Shown one piece after another: positions 1 to 7,171 of a DNA stretch of 12,558 bases (within the stretch, counting starts at the first letter, position 1; each line of letters starts with the position of its first letter). The DNA lies in NCBI GenBank assembly GCA_036939755.1, contig JALLAZ010002162.1:1-12558 (forward strand), written 5' to 3'. The stretch is from Stephanodiscus triporus (lineage: Eukaryota; Bacillariophyta; Thalassiosirophyceae; Thalassiosirales; Thalassiosiraceae). The notes beneath the pieces were generated by a model that saw nothing but the letters and a program-made list of their open reading frames with translations, ran no database searches and was not told the DNA's origin. The position numbers and the translations under genes were made by a program.

Positions 1-335
1 TCAACAGTTACTCTTACCCCACACCCTTGGCTGGGGACTGCGGTGAGGAGAGGGAAAGCGTGAGTTCCCATCACACTTTTCCTGGGGCCCTTTCTGGCGG
101 GAAGAGAAGAAATGGAGAAGAATTTCCTGGATCCTACGCGGTCTGGCCTACCCTCCAGAATTCTGCAGGATCTGTTTTCCCGAGCCAAAGGAAAGGCCAA
201 AGGAAAGGTGTCTGCGGCTGCCCTCATTTCTCTGAGTTTTGCATCCGCCGAACTCCGAATTGGCTTTCCCATCGAATTGCATCAAATCGCATCGCGGGCG
301 ACGAATTAGATAGGAGAATAAACCTAGCATGCACG
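1..335 (+). other. Leader region upstream of the Gag-like ORF
   Basis: This stretch precedes the first in-frame ATG of the Gag-like ORF. The Gag frame is open from base 3 with no ATG until 336, so the protein could start before the window. The encoded residues here look unlike the rest of Gag, so I treat it as a leader or part of the left terminal repeat. It contains a perfect 12-bp tandem duplication (CCAAAGGAAAGG at 185-196 and 197-208) and the palindrome CAGAATTCTG at 157-166. A 65-codon ORF in another frame (112-309) has no recognisable motif and is probably spurious. Confidence 0.4.
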
Positions 336-2456
336 ATGATCCTCCACAACAGCTGGAAATCGCACCTAAATGCAAAAAACGCATGCGACACAGCCAACAG
401 GAACCTCGGCGCCTTCGTCAAAGCCCTCGACAATGACAAAACAAAAAATGACAAGATCAATGCCCTCACGGAGAACCCCGACAGCATCATAGTCGTGGCC
501 GACAACCGCCGTCGAGTAAAATTCATCCACAGCTGCAAGAAATTTGGCGGCACCCCCACCGCCTCGACCGTTAGCATTGGTGGCCTCGTCGGCAGCGGAC
601 CAAAAGCCCTCCCCATCATCATTGACGTGGACGTTGCGACAACAGCCACAGAAGTGAAAATCCCCCCAACCGAGAGGATCTGGCAGTGTAAAACCGCCAA
701 AGAACTCGAAGAGCTCAAAACCAACGGAGAGGCCTCAAACCAACAAACCTCTAATTTGAGGCGATCAACCCGTAATCGTGCCAACGCAAACGAGATAACG
801 GATACGAACGAGGAGACCACCACAACGGATGCAGACGAATCCGAGAGAACGCTCCAGACTCGAACCGAGTCCGTGGTCAAAATCCCCGTCCCCTTCCTTG
901 CCATCGCAGCCCTCGAATGTGGATCGTCCGATCCGCTCGATATCATCATCTCGATCAAGAGAGCTGCCATTGACTTCAATGACGCCCATAACAACGCAAC
1001 GGACTTCGAATACGAAGACATGCAAGCGAGCGGAGAAGACTTCGCGAACTGGCTATATGCGGTTCACATGAACCTCATCCAAGAAACCAGACTTTCGGTC
1101 GAGCCCGACAACATCGAACTCACGAAACATTCGGAGGAACGCCACCGAAGCTGCATCCTCCCGCCCATCGATGCAACCGGCAGCCACGCAAGTGCCGGGA
1201 CGACCGACGACGTCATGCGCCAACTCATCGAAGCTACAAATCGCAACAACGAAGTGTGCGAGAAGACAAATGAAATCAGGCTCAAAGAATACGAGTGGAA
1301 AAAGGAGACCGAAGAAGTCAAGAGAGACAGGACAAAAGAGATCCACTCCTCCATCCTACAAATGATAACGAATGCCTCTTCCTCCGAAAGCGACCAACCC
1401 GGCGTTTTGTGCGAAGACTTCATCTCGCTTTACAACAGCAAAACACACGGGGGACTTGACATCAAACTACGACAGATGTTCGAAAACGACGGCCTTGGAG
1501 AAGTAGTATTCCCCGAAGGAGTCTCAACAAATCTGTGGGCAGGCATCATAGGCAGGGTCCACAAAGCCGCCCCAGGCGCATTCTCCCCATTCTCGTTCAG
1601 CGAAATGCAACCGCTCTCGACGAACGATGACAAAGATCGATCCCTCCTAATCGAAATCTTTGCCGGCAAGCAAGGGGGACTCACACGAAACCTCGACGAC
1701 GTTAAGGCCTCCGCCAAGATGACTGTCGCGGTCCCTCAGGATTATACCTCCCTCGCCTTCCAGCTCAATGCCTACGCCCACGCGAGTAAGTTCATTTTTG
1801 GCGAAGCAAGCATTCTTTCAAGTCAGCTGCGCAGTTTCGTCGCAAAGATCTCGAAGGAAAGCATTCAATACAAAAATCGAATCGCCGGAGACAAGGAATT
1901 TGCGGCCAAAATCCTCTGGGCGGTCGACGAGCAAGTCAACCTTTTCCTCAACGAATGCCGCAGATGTGACGATCGCGAAAATGTCAACGAGCAGTTCATC
2001 AACTTCGACGAACTCCACATGTCGATCCTACTGCACCGCTTCAACATCACCCTCCCTTCCAACTTCCACAAAAAAACACCCACAGAAACAGCACCCGGCA
2101 AGGAAAATGATCCCAACAAGAAGAGAAGCGGAGGAAAACGCAAAGGAGATGGAAAGGACGAAGAGGGCGGTCGCAAGCGAGACAACAAGCTCGTCAACAA
2201 TGACCAAGTCCCCGAGTTCAAAATGAAAGAAGGAGAAACATGGGAAAAGACGTTCCAAGGGAAATGCATCGACAAGAGAGTCAAACTGGACGGAACCATC
2301 ATGTGCCCCCGCTTCCATACGAAAGGGTACTGCTGGAAAGAAGGATGCAAGTTCGCAAAGACGCACATCCCAGCAAACGAAATCCCAAGCGAGACCAAAG
2401 CCCAATACTTGCAATTCATGGCATGCTGCAGGGCATCTCCTTCCATCGGCGAATAG
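336..2456 (+). CDS. Gag-like (capsid/nucleocapsid) protein of DIRS-like retroelement
   Basis: A 706-residue protein in the Gag position of the element, expected to package the RNA and form the replication particle. The N-terminal third is charged, with an Arg/Asn-rich stretch followed by a Thr/Glu-rich acidic segment near residues 145-175. A Glu/Lys/Arg-rich stretch at about residues 295-345 should form a coiled coil. The central part is a mostly helical domain that I take as capsid-like from position and composition. The C-terminus has a very basic Lys/Arg/Gly tract (about 590-625, possible nuclear localisation) and a CCCH-type zinc finger, C-x8-C-x4-C-x5-H, at residues 657-677 (bases 2304-2366). 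ATG 336 is the first in-frame ATG, but the frame is open back to base 3. It ends in TAG followed by G. Pol follows in the same frame. The Gag assignment rests on position, zinc finger and partial family resemblance. Confidence 0.72.
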   Translation: MILHNSWKSHLNAKNACDTANRNLGAFVKALDNDKTKNDKINALTENPDSIIVVADNRRRVKFIHSCKKFGGTPTASTVSIGGLVGSGPKALPIIIDVDVATTATEVKIPPTERIWQCKTAKELEELKTNGEASNQQTSNLRRSTRNRANANEITDTNEETTTTDADESERTLQTRTESVVKIPVPFLAIAALECGSSDPLDIIISIKRAAIDFNDAHNNATDFEYEDMQASGEDFANWLYAVHMNLIQETRLSVEPDNIELTKHSEERHRSCILPPIDATGSHASAGTTDDVMRQLIEATNRNNEVCEKTNEIRLKEYEWKKETEEVKRDRTKEIHSSILQMITNASSSESDQPGVLCEDFISLYNSKTHGGLDIKLRQMFENDGLGEVVFPEGVSTNLWAGIIGRVHKAAPGAFSPFSFSEMQPLSTNDDKDRSLLIEIFAGKQGGLTRNLDDVKASAKMTVAVPQDYTSLAFQLNAYAHASKFIFGEASILSSQLRSFVAKISKESIQYKNRIAGDKEFAAKILWAVDEQVNLFLNECRRCDDRENVNEQFINFDELHMSILLHRFNITLPSNFHKKTPTETAPGKENDPNKKRSGGKRKGDGKDEEGGRKRDNKLVNNDQVPEFKMKEGETWEKTFQGKCIDKRVKLDGTIMCPRFHTKGYCWKEGCKFAKTHIPANEIPSETKAQYLQFMACCRASPSIGE

Positions 2457-2549
2457 GGAATCGGGTCGGGGCCTAGCGGTGCCCGACCACGACCACAGAA
2501 GAAACCTCCCTTCCCAACCTTCACCCCAATCCTACCTGCAACAAACTTC
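2454..2549 (+). promoter_or_regulatory. Candidate stop-readthrough signal between Gag and Pol
   Basis: Gag ends with TAG followed by G. Seven bases later a perfect 7-bp GC-rich stem begins (GGTCGGG at 2464-2470 pairing with CCCGACC at 2482-2488), and 2471-2473 can extend it with 2478-2480. The Gag and Pol ORFs are in the same frame, and the 31 codons between the TAG and the Pol ATG at 2550 have no stop. A UAG-G with a structured element about 8 nt downstream is the known arrangement of the gammaretroviral Gag-Pol readthrough site. That it works this way here is inference. The hairpin could instead affect reinitiation at ATG 2550, or be chance. Confidence 0.35.
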
Positions 2550-4598
2550 ATGTCAACATCGACCGAGTACACAAGAACAGCCAGCCCAATGATCCATACC
2601 GAGAACACGCCACAGGACTCAGGCGTCGTCGTAGCGTGGAAAGATGGATTGGTCGCCTCATCTCTCGGAACGACAACGTACGAAGAAAACTTGAGGGAGA
2701 AGAGCATCAATGTTGGATTAGATCACGCGACGAATCTTCTAGGTGAGTTGCACGAGGATGAATGTGATTCACCCCCGTGCGTGGAGAGAGCGTCCGAACA
2801 CATGAATTCAAACAAGACCCTCCCCCCTCTACCAAATTTGGAACAAGGCCCACCAGACGACCCTCGACCACGCTCTTGGACGAGAGCTCACGAGGAACCA
2901 ACCGGGAATCCAACCAGCCGTCAATTCGACAAATGTACCAACATTGCTAGCCCTGGCGAGGCATCAAATGGCAAATTGGGAGGCCGTCATCGAGACACAT
3001 GTACCAACGATGCCAGCTCTGGCAAAGCAGCAAACGGCACGTCGGGAGGCAGTCACAGCGACTCAACCAGTCCACAACGCTCGGCTAAACGCCTAAAATC
3101 GGCACGTGGAATTGACAAGCAACTTTCGATCAATCAAGTTGCAGCCCCTGACCAACCTAGAGTCTGGCCAAAGAACATGATGAGCATTATCAAATCCATC
3201 ATCGACTCGCACAGCCCCCGCCCCGAGAAGCCTCTATTTGAATTCGAGATGACAAGCGAGGCCGCCGAGAAGAACTTCCTCGTGCTAAAGAGTTACAACT
3301 TCGACGTACGAGCAGCTCTAGCAGCACAAGCCAACTCACCAATGGGCTACGGATCGGAGTTCAGAAAAGGAGAAATCCTCTCACCACTCGTCCAACACCA
3401 CCCTCTTTGGCCCCGCCTCGAAAAGATTCTGAAAAACGGATCACAATGGCCAACATCACCCATCTCCGAAGAGGACAGGTTGGCTGACCTCCATGAAGCT
3501 CTAGAGTTTGGAAATCATAAGGGAGCATCAACCCAGCCGGACCTACTACTGAAGCTAGTATCGGGAGACGTCACCCATGGCTACGCCCTTCCTCTACCCC
3601 TCGACAAAATCACACGAATACCAGACATATGCATGGCACCGTTGAACATCCAACCACAATGGACCATCAACGAACGTGGCGAAATCGTTGCCAAGGATAG
3701 GCTAACTCACGACCAAAGCTTCATTTGGACCAAGTCGGGCACAAGCGTAAACTCAAGAATCGACACCGACCTTCTCCAACAATGCAAGTTTGGCAAATGC
3801 CTAGTGCGGCTGATTAATTGGACGGTAGCGGCGAGACGGAAGTATCCCAACCGAAGAATACTCGCCAAAAAAGACGACATCAAGTCCGCATATCGACGAA
3901 TGCATCTCAGTTGGGACACGGCCATCAAAACCGTGACCCAAATCCCTCAACTCCTCCTGGCGTTGATGATGCTTCGTTTGTCTTTTGGCGGAGCACCCGG
4001 TCCTTTTGAATTTAGCATTGCATCAGAGTTACTTTGCGACCTCATAATCGCAATCTTACATAACAATGAGTGGAACCCGTACGAACTACACGGCAAGAAC
4101 CAACATCTCGTCCCTCCACCTGAGCTTCTTGATGACTCCACCCCTTTCGCCGAAGGACTCGAACTAATCGTTGATATCCCAATCGATCCGAGAGGCATCA
4201 CGGACGTCTACATTGACGACCTTATCTCCCTGACAGTGGACGTGGAAGGAACAGACAACCTTGTCCGATGCGATCGTGCCCCACTGCTTGGAATCGATAC
4301 TCTGTCTCGCCCCTTAGATCTGAACGAGCCGATACCCCGCGAAACGATGGAGGCAATGAAGAAGCTGGAAGCAGAGGCACTCCTCCAAGAGATCAAGACG
4401 ATACTTGGGTGGGAGATAGACTTTCGCCGCCTCCTCATCAAATTGCCCGACAACAAGTTCGTCGCCTGGACAGCCGCCATTGAACAAATGATTGACGATG
4501 GCATGGTGACTGCCAAAGTCCTCGAAACAAATATCGGCCGCCTTGTACACCTAGGCCTTGCGATCCCGCTGATCCACCATTTCATGAGCCGACTATGA
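2550..4598 (+). CDS. Reverse transcriptase part of Pol (DIRS-like)
   Basis: The Pol ORF encodes RNA-dependent DNA polymerase that copies the element's RNA. The first ~200 residues are Ser/Pro/Asn-rich and low in structure, with a 22-residue tandem repeat at residues 128-171. The RT core follows. Motif A is KDDIKSAYRRM with the likely catalytic Asp at residue 443. Motif B is RLSFGGAPGPFEFS. Motif C is YIDD at residues 554-557 (bases 4209-4220). The segment ILGWEID, with its LGW, is typical of the DIRS/Ngaro connection region. A TGA at 4596-4598 stops the frame after FMSRL, but the same frame then continues without a gap into RNase H, so this is the front half of one protein. ATG 2550 is the first ATG after Gag; a readthrough product would add the open spacer upstream of it. 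Confidence 0.92.
   Translation: MSTSTEYTRTASPMIHTENTPQDSGVVVAWKDGLVASSLGTTTYEENLREKSINVGLDHATNLLGELHEDECDSPPCVERASEHMNSNKTLPPLPNLEQGPPDDPRPRSWTRAHEEPTGNPTSRQFDKCTNIASPGEASNGKLGGRHRDTCTNDASSGKAANGTSGGSHSDSTSPQRSAKRLKSARGIDKQLSINQVAAPDQPRVWPKNMMSIIKSIIDSHSPRPEKPLFEFEMTSEAAEKNFLVLKSYNFDVRAALAAQANSPMGYGSEFRKGEILSPLVQHHPLWPRLEKILKNGSQWPTSPISEEDRLADLHEALEFGNHKGASTQPDLLLKLVSGDVTHGYALPLPLDKITRIPDICMAPLNIQPQWTINERGEIVAKDRLTHDQSFIWTKSGTSVNSRIDTDLLQQCKFGKCLVRLINWTVAARRKYPNRRILAKKDDIKSAYRRMHLSWDTAIKTVTQIPQLLLALMMLRLSFGGAPGPFEFSIASELLCDLIIAILHNNEWNPYELHGKNQHLVPPPELLDDSTPFAEGLELIVDIPIDPRGITDVYIDDLISLTVDVEGTDNLVRCDRAPLLGIDTLSRPLDLNEPIPRETMEAMKKLEAEALLQEIKTILGWEIDFRRLLIKLPDNKFVAWTAAIEQMIDDGMVTAKVLETNIGRLVHLGLAIPLIHHFMSRL
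2931..3062 (+). repeat. 66-bp tandem duplication inside the Pol N-terminal region
   Basis: Two adjacent 66-bp units (2931-2996 and 2997-3062) encode two 22-residue repeats with the shared skeleton C-T-N-x-A-S-x-G-x-A-x-N-G-x-x-G-G-x-H-x-D. About 13 of 22 residues match. The duplication keeps the frame and lies in the low-complexity part before the RT core. Confidence 0.85.
4596..4598 (+). other. In-frame TGA splitting the RT/RNase H frame
   Basis: The reading frame is open on both sides of this TGA, and conserved-looking sequence runs through it (HHFMSRL, stop, DLHSRSKNRR). Relatives usually carry Arg after the SRL, so the stop is most simply a CGA to TGA change at a CpG. No hairpin or CTA-type readthrough context was seen next to it. 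TGA also ends the recombinase and the piggyBac ORF, so TGA reassignment is not supported. Confidence 0.75.
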
Positions 4599-5852
4599 GA
4601 CCTACATTCGAGATCTAAGAATAGACGCAACGTCAAAATCAACGGAGAATATCGGAAGGACCTGGAAATGATGCTAGGATTCCTCAAGATCGCACACGAA
4701 GGCATCAGCATGAACTCCATCGCCTTCCGCAAACCCACCCATATCTACCGCTCAGACTCATGTCCACACGGTTTAGGGGGGTACAGCCACGAAGGTTGGG
4801 CATGGCGATGGTACCTCCCTGCAAATTTGCGATTCAGAGCCTCAAACAATCTCCTCGAACATCTTGCCGCCGTCATCTCCCCCTGGGTCGACATCCTCGC
4901 AGGACGCCTCGGACACCAAGACTGTGTCCTATCAATGACTGACAGCACCACCGCCGAAGGATGGCTCAGAAAATCAAACTTCACAGAGCTCGGCGAAAGC
5001 CCCATCCAAGCTTCAACGCGAATTGAAGCAGCCCGAAAATATGCCACCCTCATGATGGAGCTTGGAATCAAGTCATACAGCCAATGGTTCAAGGGCGCCC
5101 TAAACGAAGTCTCGGACGCTCTCTCCCGAGACGACGACCGAACGGACGAGGAACTAACCCACGCCATCAAATTCTTTTGCCCCTCGCAGGTTCCATCTCA
5201 CTTCGAGATTCGTCCGTTGCCCAACGAAATCACCTCGTGGCTGACTGCGTTGCTGCTCAAGTTGCCCGTGAACGAGCAGTACAACGAGGTACACACGAGA
5301 AGCAAGATTGGGCGTGGCGGAGATGGAGAGAGTACTTGGGAACCATCGGGATCAAAGACGACGACTTCCTCGAAAATTTCTCCCGAGAACAGCGACACTC
5401 GCTCATCGGAGCGTTTGCCCTGGCTGTCAGAGAAGCCAGATTTTCGAGATCAGCTCATGACCCCCTGGTTGCAAGCACAGTCAATGGTACCATCCAGTGT
5501 CTATGCTCGACCTTCAGAGAAAACGGATACCCAAACCCCACCCTCGACGAAGACGGCCAGTTTGCATTCATTCTACAACGAGAACTTAGGTCGTTCAAAA
5601 ACCTCGACCCACCAGAGAAACACCAAGCAGCAGTCCCTATGTCAGTCATCTCCGCTATCAACAAACGAAACTCCTCGGAACTTGAACGAGCAACCGCCCA
5701 ACTCACTACACTCGGAATCTTCTTTGCAATGCGATCTTGCGAGTACCTCAAAGTTCACAAATCAGAACAGCGCAGGACCGACATCATCAGGCTCCGAAAT
5801 ATCCAATTCTTCCGAGACGGCGAACAACTCGACCACAGCAACATGGAACTAG
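4599..5852 (+). CDS. RNase H part of Pol, downstream of the nonsense codon
   Basis: Same-frame continuation of the RT ORF; the first internal ATG is at 4668. It carries an RNase H domain that degrades the RNA strand of the RNA-DNA hybrid. The four expected acidic positions are visible: Asp at 4755 (YRSDSCPHGLGGYS), Glu at 4857 (NNLLEHLAAV), Asp at 4941 (SMTDSTTAEGW) and Asp at 5115 (NEVSDALSRD). A conserved-looking tail follows (EIRPLPNEITSWLTALLLKL) up to about 5340. Beyond that the frame stays open to a TAG at 5850-5852 but becomes Ser/Thr/Asn-rich, since it runs over the recombinase gene in another frame. The functional C-terminus is therefore uncertain. Without readthrough or repair of the TGA this half would not be made as part of Pol. 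Confidence 0.88.
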   Translation, partial: DLHSRSKNRRNVKINGEYRKDLEMMLGFLKIAHEGISMNSIAFRKPTHIYRSDSCPHGLGGYSHEGWAWRWYLPANLRFRASNNLLEHLAAVISPWVDILAGRLGHQDCVLSMTDSTTAEGWLRKSNFTELGESPIQASTRIEAARKYATLMMELGIKSYSQWFKGALNEVSDALSRDDDRTDEELTHAIKFFCPSQVPSHFEIRPLPNEITSWLTALLLKLPVNEQYNEVHTRSKIGRGGDGESTWEPSGSKTTTSSKISPENSDTRSSERLPWLSEKPDFRDQLMTPWLQAQSMVPSSVYARPSEKTDTQTPPSTKTASLHSFYNENLGRSKTSTHQRNTKQQSLCQSSPLSTNETPRNLNEQPPNSLHSESSLQCDLASTSKFTNQNSAGPTSSGSEISNSSETANNSTTATWN

Positions 5853-6463
5853 AATACTCGGACTGCGTCTCTATCACCTTTGAAAAGCAAAAGAAGGACG
5901 AAAAAATGGACACGATCACCCAGATGGCCTCCGGAGACGGGACTCTATGCCCCGTTCGAGCAGCTGCGGCAATCGTGAAGAGAATAAAGAATTACCCAGG
6001 CTCGTCTCAGCATTCTCCCATTTCCACAGTCAACAACCACGGTATCATCGAACACGTAACCTCTGACCATGTGATAAATGCGTTACGAGACGCGGTAGGA
6101 GCGATAGGCGAAGCCAAACTCGGATTCAAAAAAGAGGCCGTTGGCACACACTCGATTAGATCAGGTGCAGCAATGGCCATGTACCTAGGGGAATGCCCCG
6201 TTTTCATGATCATGCTCATCGGACGCTGGTCTAGCGACGCCTTTCTTCGTTACATCCGCAAACAGGTAATGGAATTCAGCCAAAACGTCGCAAAAAAGAT
6301 GCTATCGTGCCAGAACTTCCGGCACATACCAGATGTTAACAAAAGGATCCCACCAGATGACCCTCGCATCCGTAACCACCCAAACAACGCCGAGACGAGG
6401 AAAAATGTCGGTGGAGACTCGTCCCGCCGCGCCAGGCTGCCTCCGTTCGCTCTGTACAACTGA
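5084..6463 (+). CDS. Tyrosine recombinase (DIRS-type integrase)
   Basis: A 459-codon ORF encoding the enzyme that inserts the circular DNA form of the element. The SAM-like core-binding half spans about residues 65-170. The catalytic half has Arg217 (FFAMRSCEYL), His356 and Arg359 (THSIRSG), Trp382 in the His/Trp position (IGRWSS) and the nucleophile Tyr390 (FLRYIRK), so the R-H-x-x-R-W-Y set is complete. The ORF overlaps Pol in a different frame; its first ATG (5084) lies inside the RNase H coding region, and recombinase-like sequence becomes clear only from about 5260. A later start or a shifted start is possible. It ends with TGA at 6461. The domain order and residues make this call secure. 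Diatom-type resemblance is from memory of the family. Confidence 0.93.
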   Translation: MVQGRPKRSLGRSLPRRRPNGRGTNPRHQILLPLAGSISLRDSSVAQRNHLVADCVAAQVARERAVQRGTHEKQDWAWRRWREYLGTIGIKDDDFLENFSREQRHSLIGAFALAVREARFSRSAHDPLVASTVNGTIQCLCSTFRENGYPNPTLDEDGQFAFILQRELRSFKNLDPPEKHQAAVPMSVISAINKRNSSELERATAQLTTLGIFFAMRSCEYLKVHKSEQRRTDIIRLRNIQFFRDGEQLDHSNMELEYSDCVSITFEKQKKDEKMDTITQMASGDGTLCPVRAAAAIVKRIKNYPGSSQHSPISTVNNHGIIEHVTSDHVINALRDAVGAIGEAKLGFKKEAVGTHSIRSGAAMAMYLGECPVFMIMLIGRWSSDAFLRYIRKQVMEFSQNVAKKMLSCQNFRHIPDVNKRIPPDDPRIRNHPNNAETRKNVGGDSSRRARLPPFALYN

Positions 6464-6521
6464 GCGACCTCTTCCCGAGTGCTTGAGCTAGCTAAATTGG
6501 TGGTGGAAACACATCGGAAAG

Positions 6522-6580
6522 CCCGATCCGGGATCGGGGGAGGGGGTTTTGATCGATTATTAGAACATCGATTCAAACCC
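6522..6580 (+). repeat. Hairpin cluster just downstream of the recombinase
   Basis: Two adjacent inverted repeats. CCCGATCC (6522-6529) and GGATCGGG (6531-6538) form a perfect 8-bp stem around one base. The 14-bp arms at 6544-6557 and 6567-6580 match at 12 of 14 positions with a 9-base loop. The position, about 60 bp after the recombinase stop, fits the 3' terminal or internal complementary region of a DIRS-like element, but no matching partner was found upstream. Confidence 0.6.
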
Positions 6581-6720
6581 AGCCCGTCCGGCAGGACAAT
6601 CTCTTCGGATGCCTTTTTGCACATTTCATATTTTGATCTTACATATTACATCTATTCGTCTGGTCCGCGATGAGCCAAAGATCCTAGTTTCAAACCTCTT
6701 TCATCAGTAGAAACCGAAAA

Positions 6721-6807
6721 GTCAAAATTACGTTGGCAAATTAGGCTGGACGTAATTTGATTTTAATTCCGTCCAGGATCTGTTGGTCAGACGGAATTAT
6801 GATTTTT
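6721..6807. repeat. AT-rich block of related short inverted repeats
   Basis: CTGGACGTAATT (6746-6757) and AATTCCGTCCAG (6765-6776) are inverted arms matching at 11 of 12 positions. A third related copy, GACGGAATTATGATTTT, begins near 6790. GTCAAAATTACGT at 6721-6733 is a near-inverted copy of 6750-6761, and ATGATT/AATCAT near 6798-6814 form a further small stem. This could be the terminus of the retroelement or the remains of a small non-autonomous transposon. No target duplication was found. Confidence 0.45.
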
Positions 6808-6989
6808 TCAATCATGGACTGAATTTCAAAAAAAGGCAAAACTTGCTCAAATTATCCAAATATTCGCCAAGCGGTACAAAACCTACACACAAAGAAAAAA
6901 TGAGAAGAAAAAATCCATACAATGACTATAAGTACCGGCTTAAGTGGCCAATTTTTGCCATCAAAATCTTTCACAATTGTATGGCCTGG
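6808..6989. other. AT-rich non-coding stretch
   Basis: A- and T-rich sequence with no supported gene. An 8-bp inverted repeat (CCATACAA at 6915-6922 and TTGTATGG at 6977-6984) encloses 54 bases. A short open frame at 6783-6992 has a Lys/Asn-rich composition explained by the base content. Confidence 0.5.
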
Positions 6990-7171
6990 TAGAATACCAC
7001 GTTTGTGGTATTTTGCTTTTTAAAATATACTCAACATAAATTTAGACAAATGTACACACCTAGTATGCATGACTACCCTCTAGAATACCACGCCCACGAC
7101 AAATAGGCTGTCAAAATATACACATGAGTCATAATTAGCAGGTGAAATATACACACTGTGTTTTGTGTGTC
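6990..7171. repeat. Two diverged copies of a ~91-bp tandem unit
   Basis: TAGAATACCACG occurs at 6990-7001 and again at 7081-7092, exactly 91 bp apart. AAAATATAC follows at the same 32-bp offset in both (7022 and 7113), and both then show a TACACAC-type tract. The rest has diverged. In the first copy AATACCAC (6993-7000) and GTGGTATT (7005-7012) make a perfect 8-bp stem with a 4-base loop. Confidence 0.6.

Larger units (their letters stand above)
336..6463 (+). mobile_element. DIRS-like tyrosine-recombinase retrotransposon (coding core)
   Basis: Three ORFs in the order Gag-like, reverse transcriptase plus RNase H, and tyrosine recombinase define a YR retrotransposon. Such elements use a tyrosine recombinase rather than a DDE integrase, so they normally insert through a circular DNA intermediate. 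The coordinates cover only the coding core; the true ends were not found. I looked for the split direct repeats of Ngaro/PAT types and the inverted ends of DIRS-1 types and found no convincing pair between bases 1-335 and 6464-7000. No adenine methyltransferase domain (as in DIRS-1) and no hydrolase domain (as in some Ngaro) was recognised. Only one disabling mutation is obvious, the TGA at 4596, so the copy appears young. Codon use and GC content are uniform across the three ORFs and contrast with the AT-rich flank that follows. Confidence 0.9.

Noticed and set aside
27..335. N-terminal extension of Gag from a TTG codon
   Set aside because: TTG starts are not expected in a nuclear gene; the first in-frame ATG is 336, and the upstream residues do not resemble a protein domain.
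224..1021. 265-codon open frame on the - strand opposite Gag
   Set aside because: It mirrors the Gag coding sequence, has a Ser/Val/Leu-rich shadow composition and shows no motif.
1865..2710. 281-codon open frame on the - strand over the Gag end and Pol start
   Set aside because: It is explained by the codon bias of Gag and Pol on the other strand; no domain is recognisable.
4596..4598. TGA reassigned as a sense codon
   Set aside because: TGA ends both the recombinase and the piggyBac-type ORF, while Trp is encoded by TGG throughout.
6540..6600. Possible tRNA-like fold around GATTCAAACCC
   Set aside because: It resembles a T-arm only superficially; no acceptor stem, anticodon arm or D-arm could be matched.
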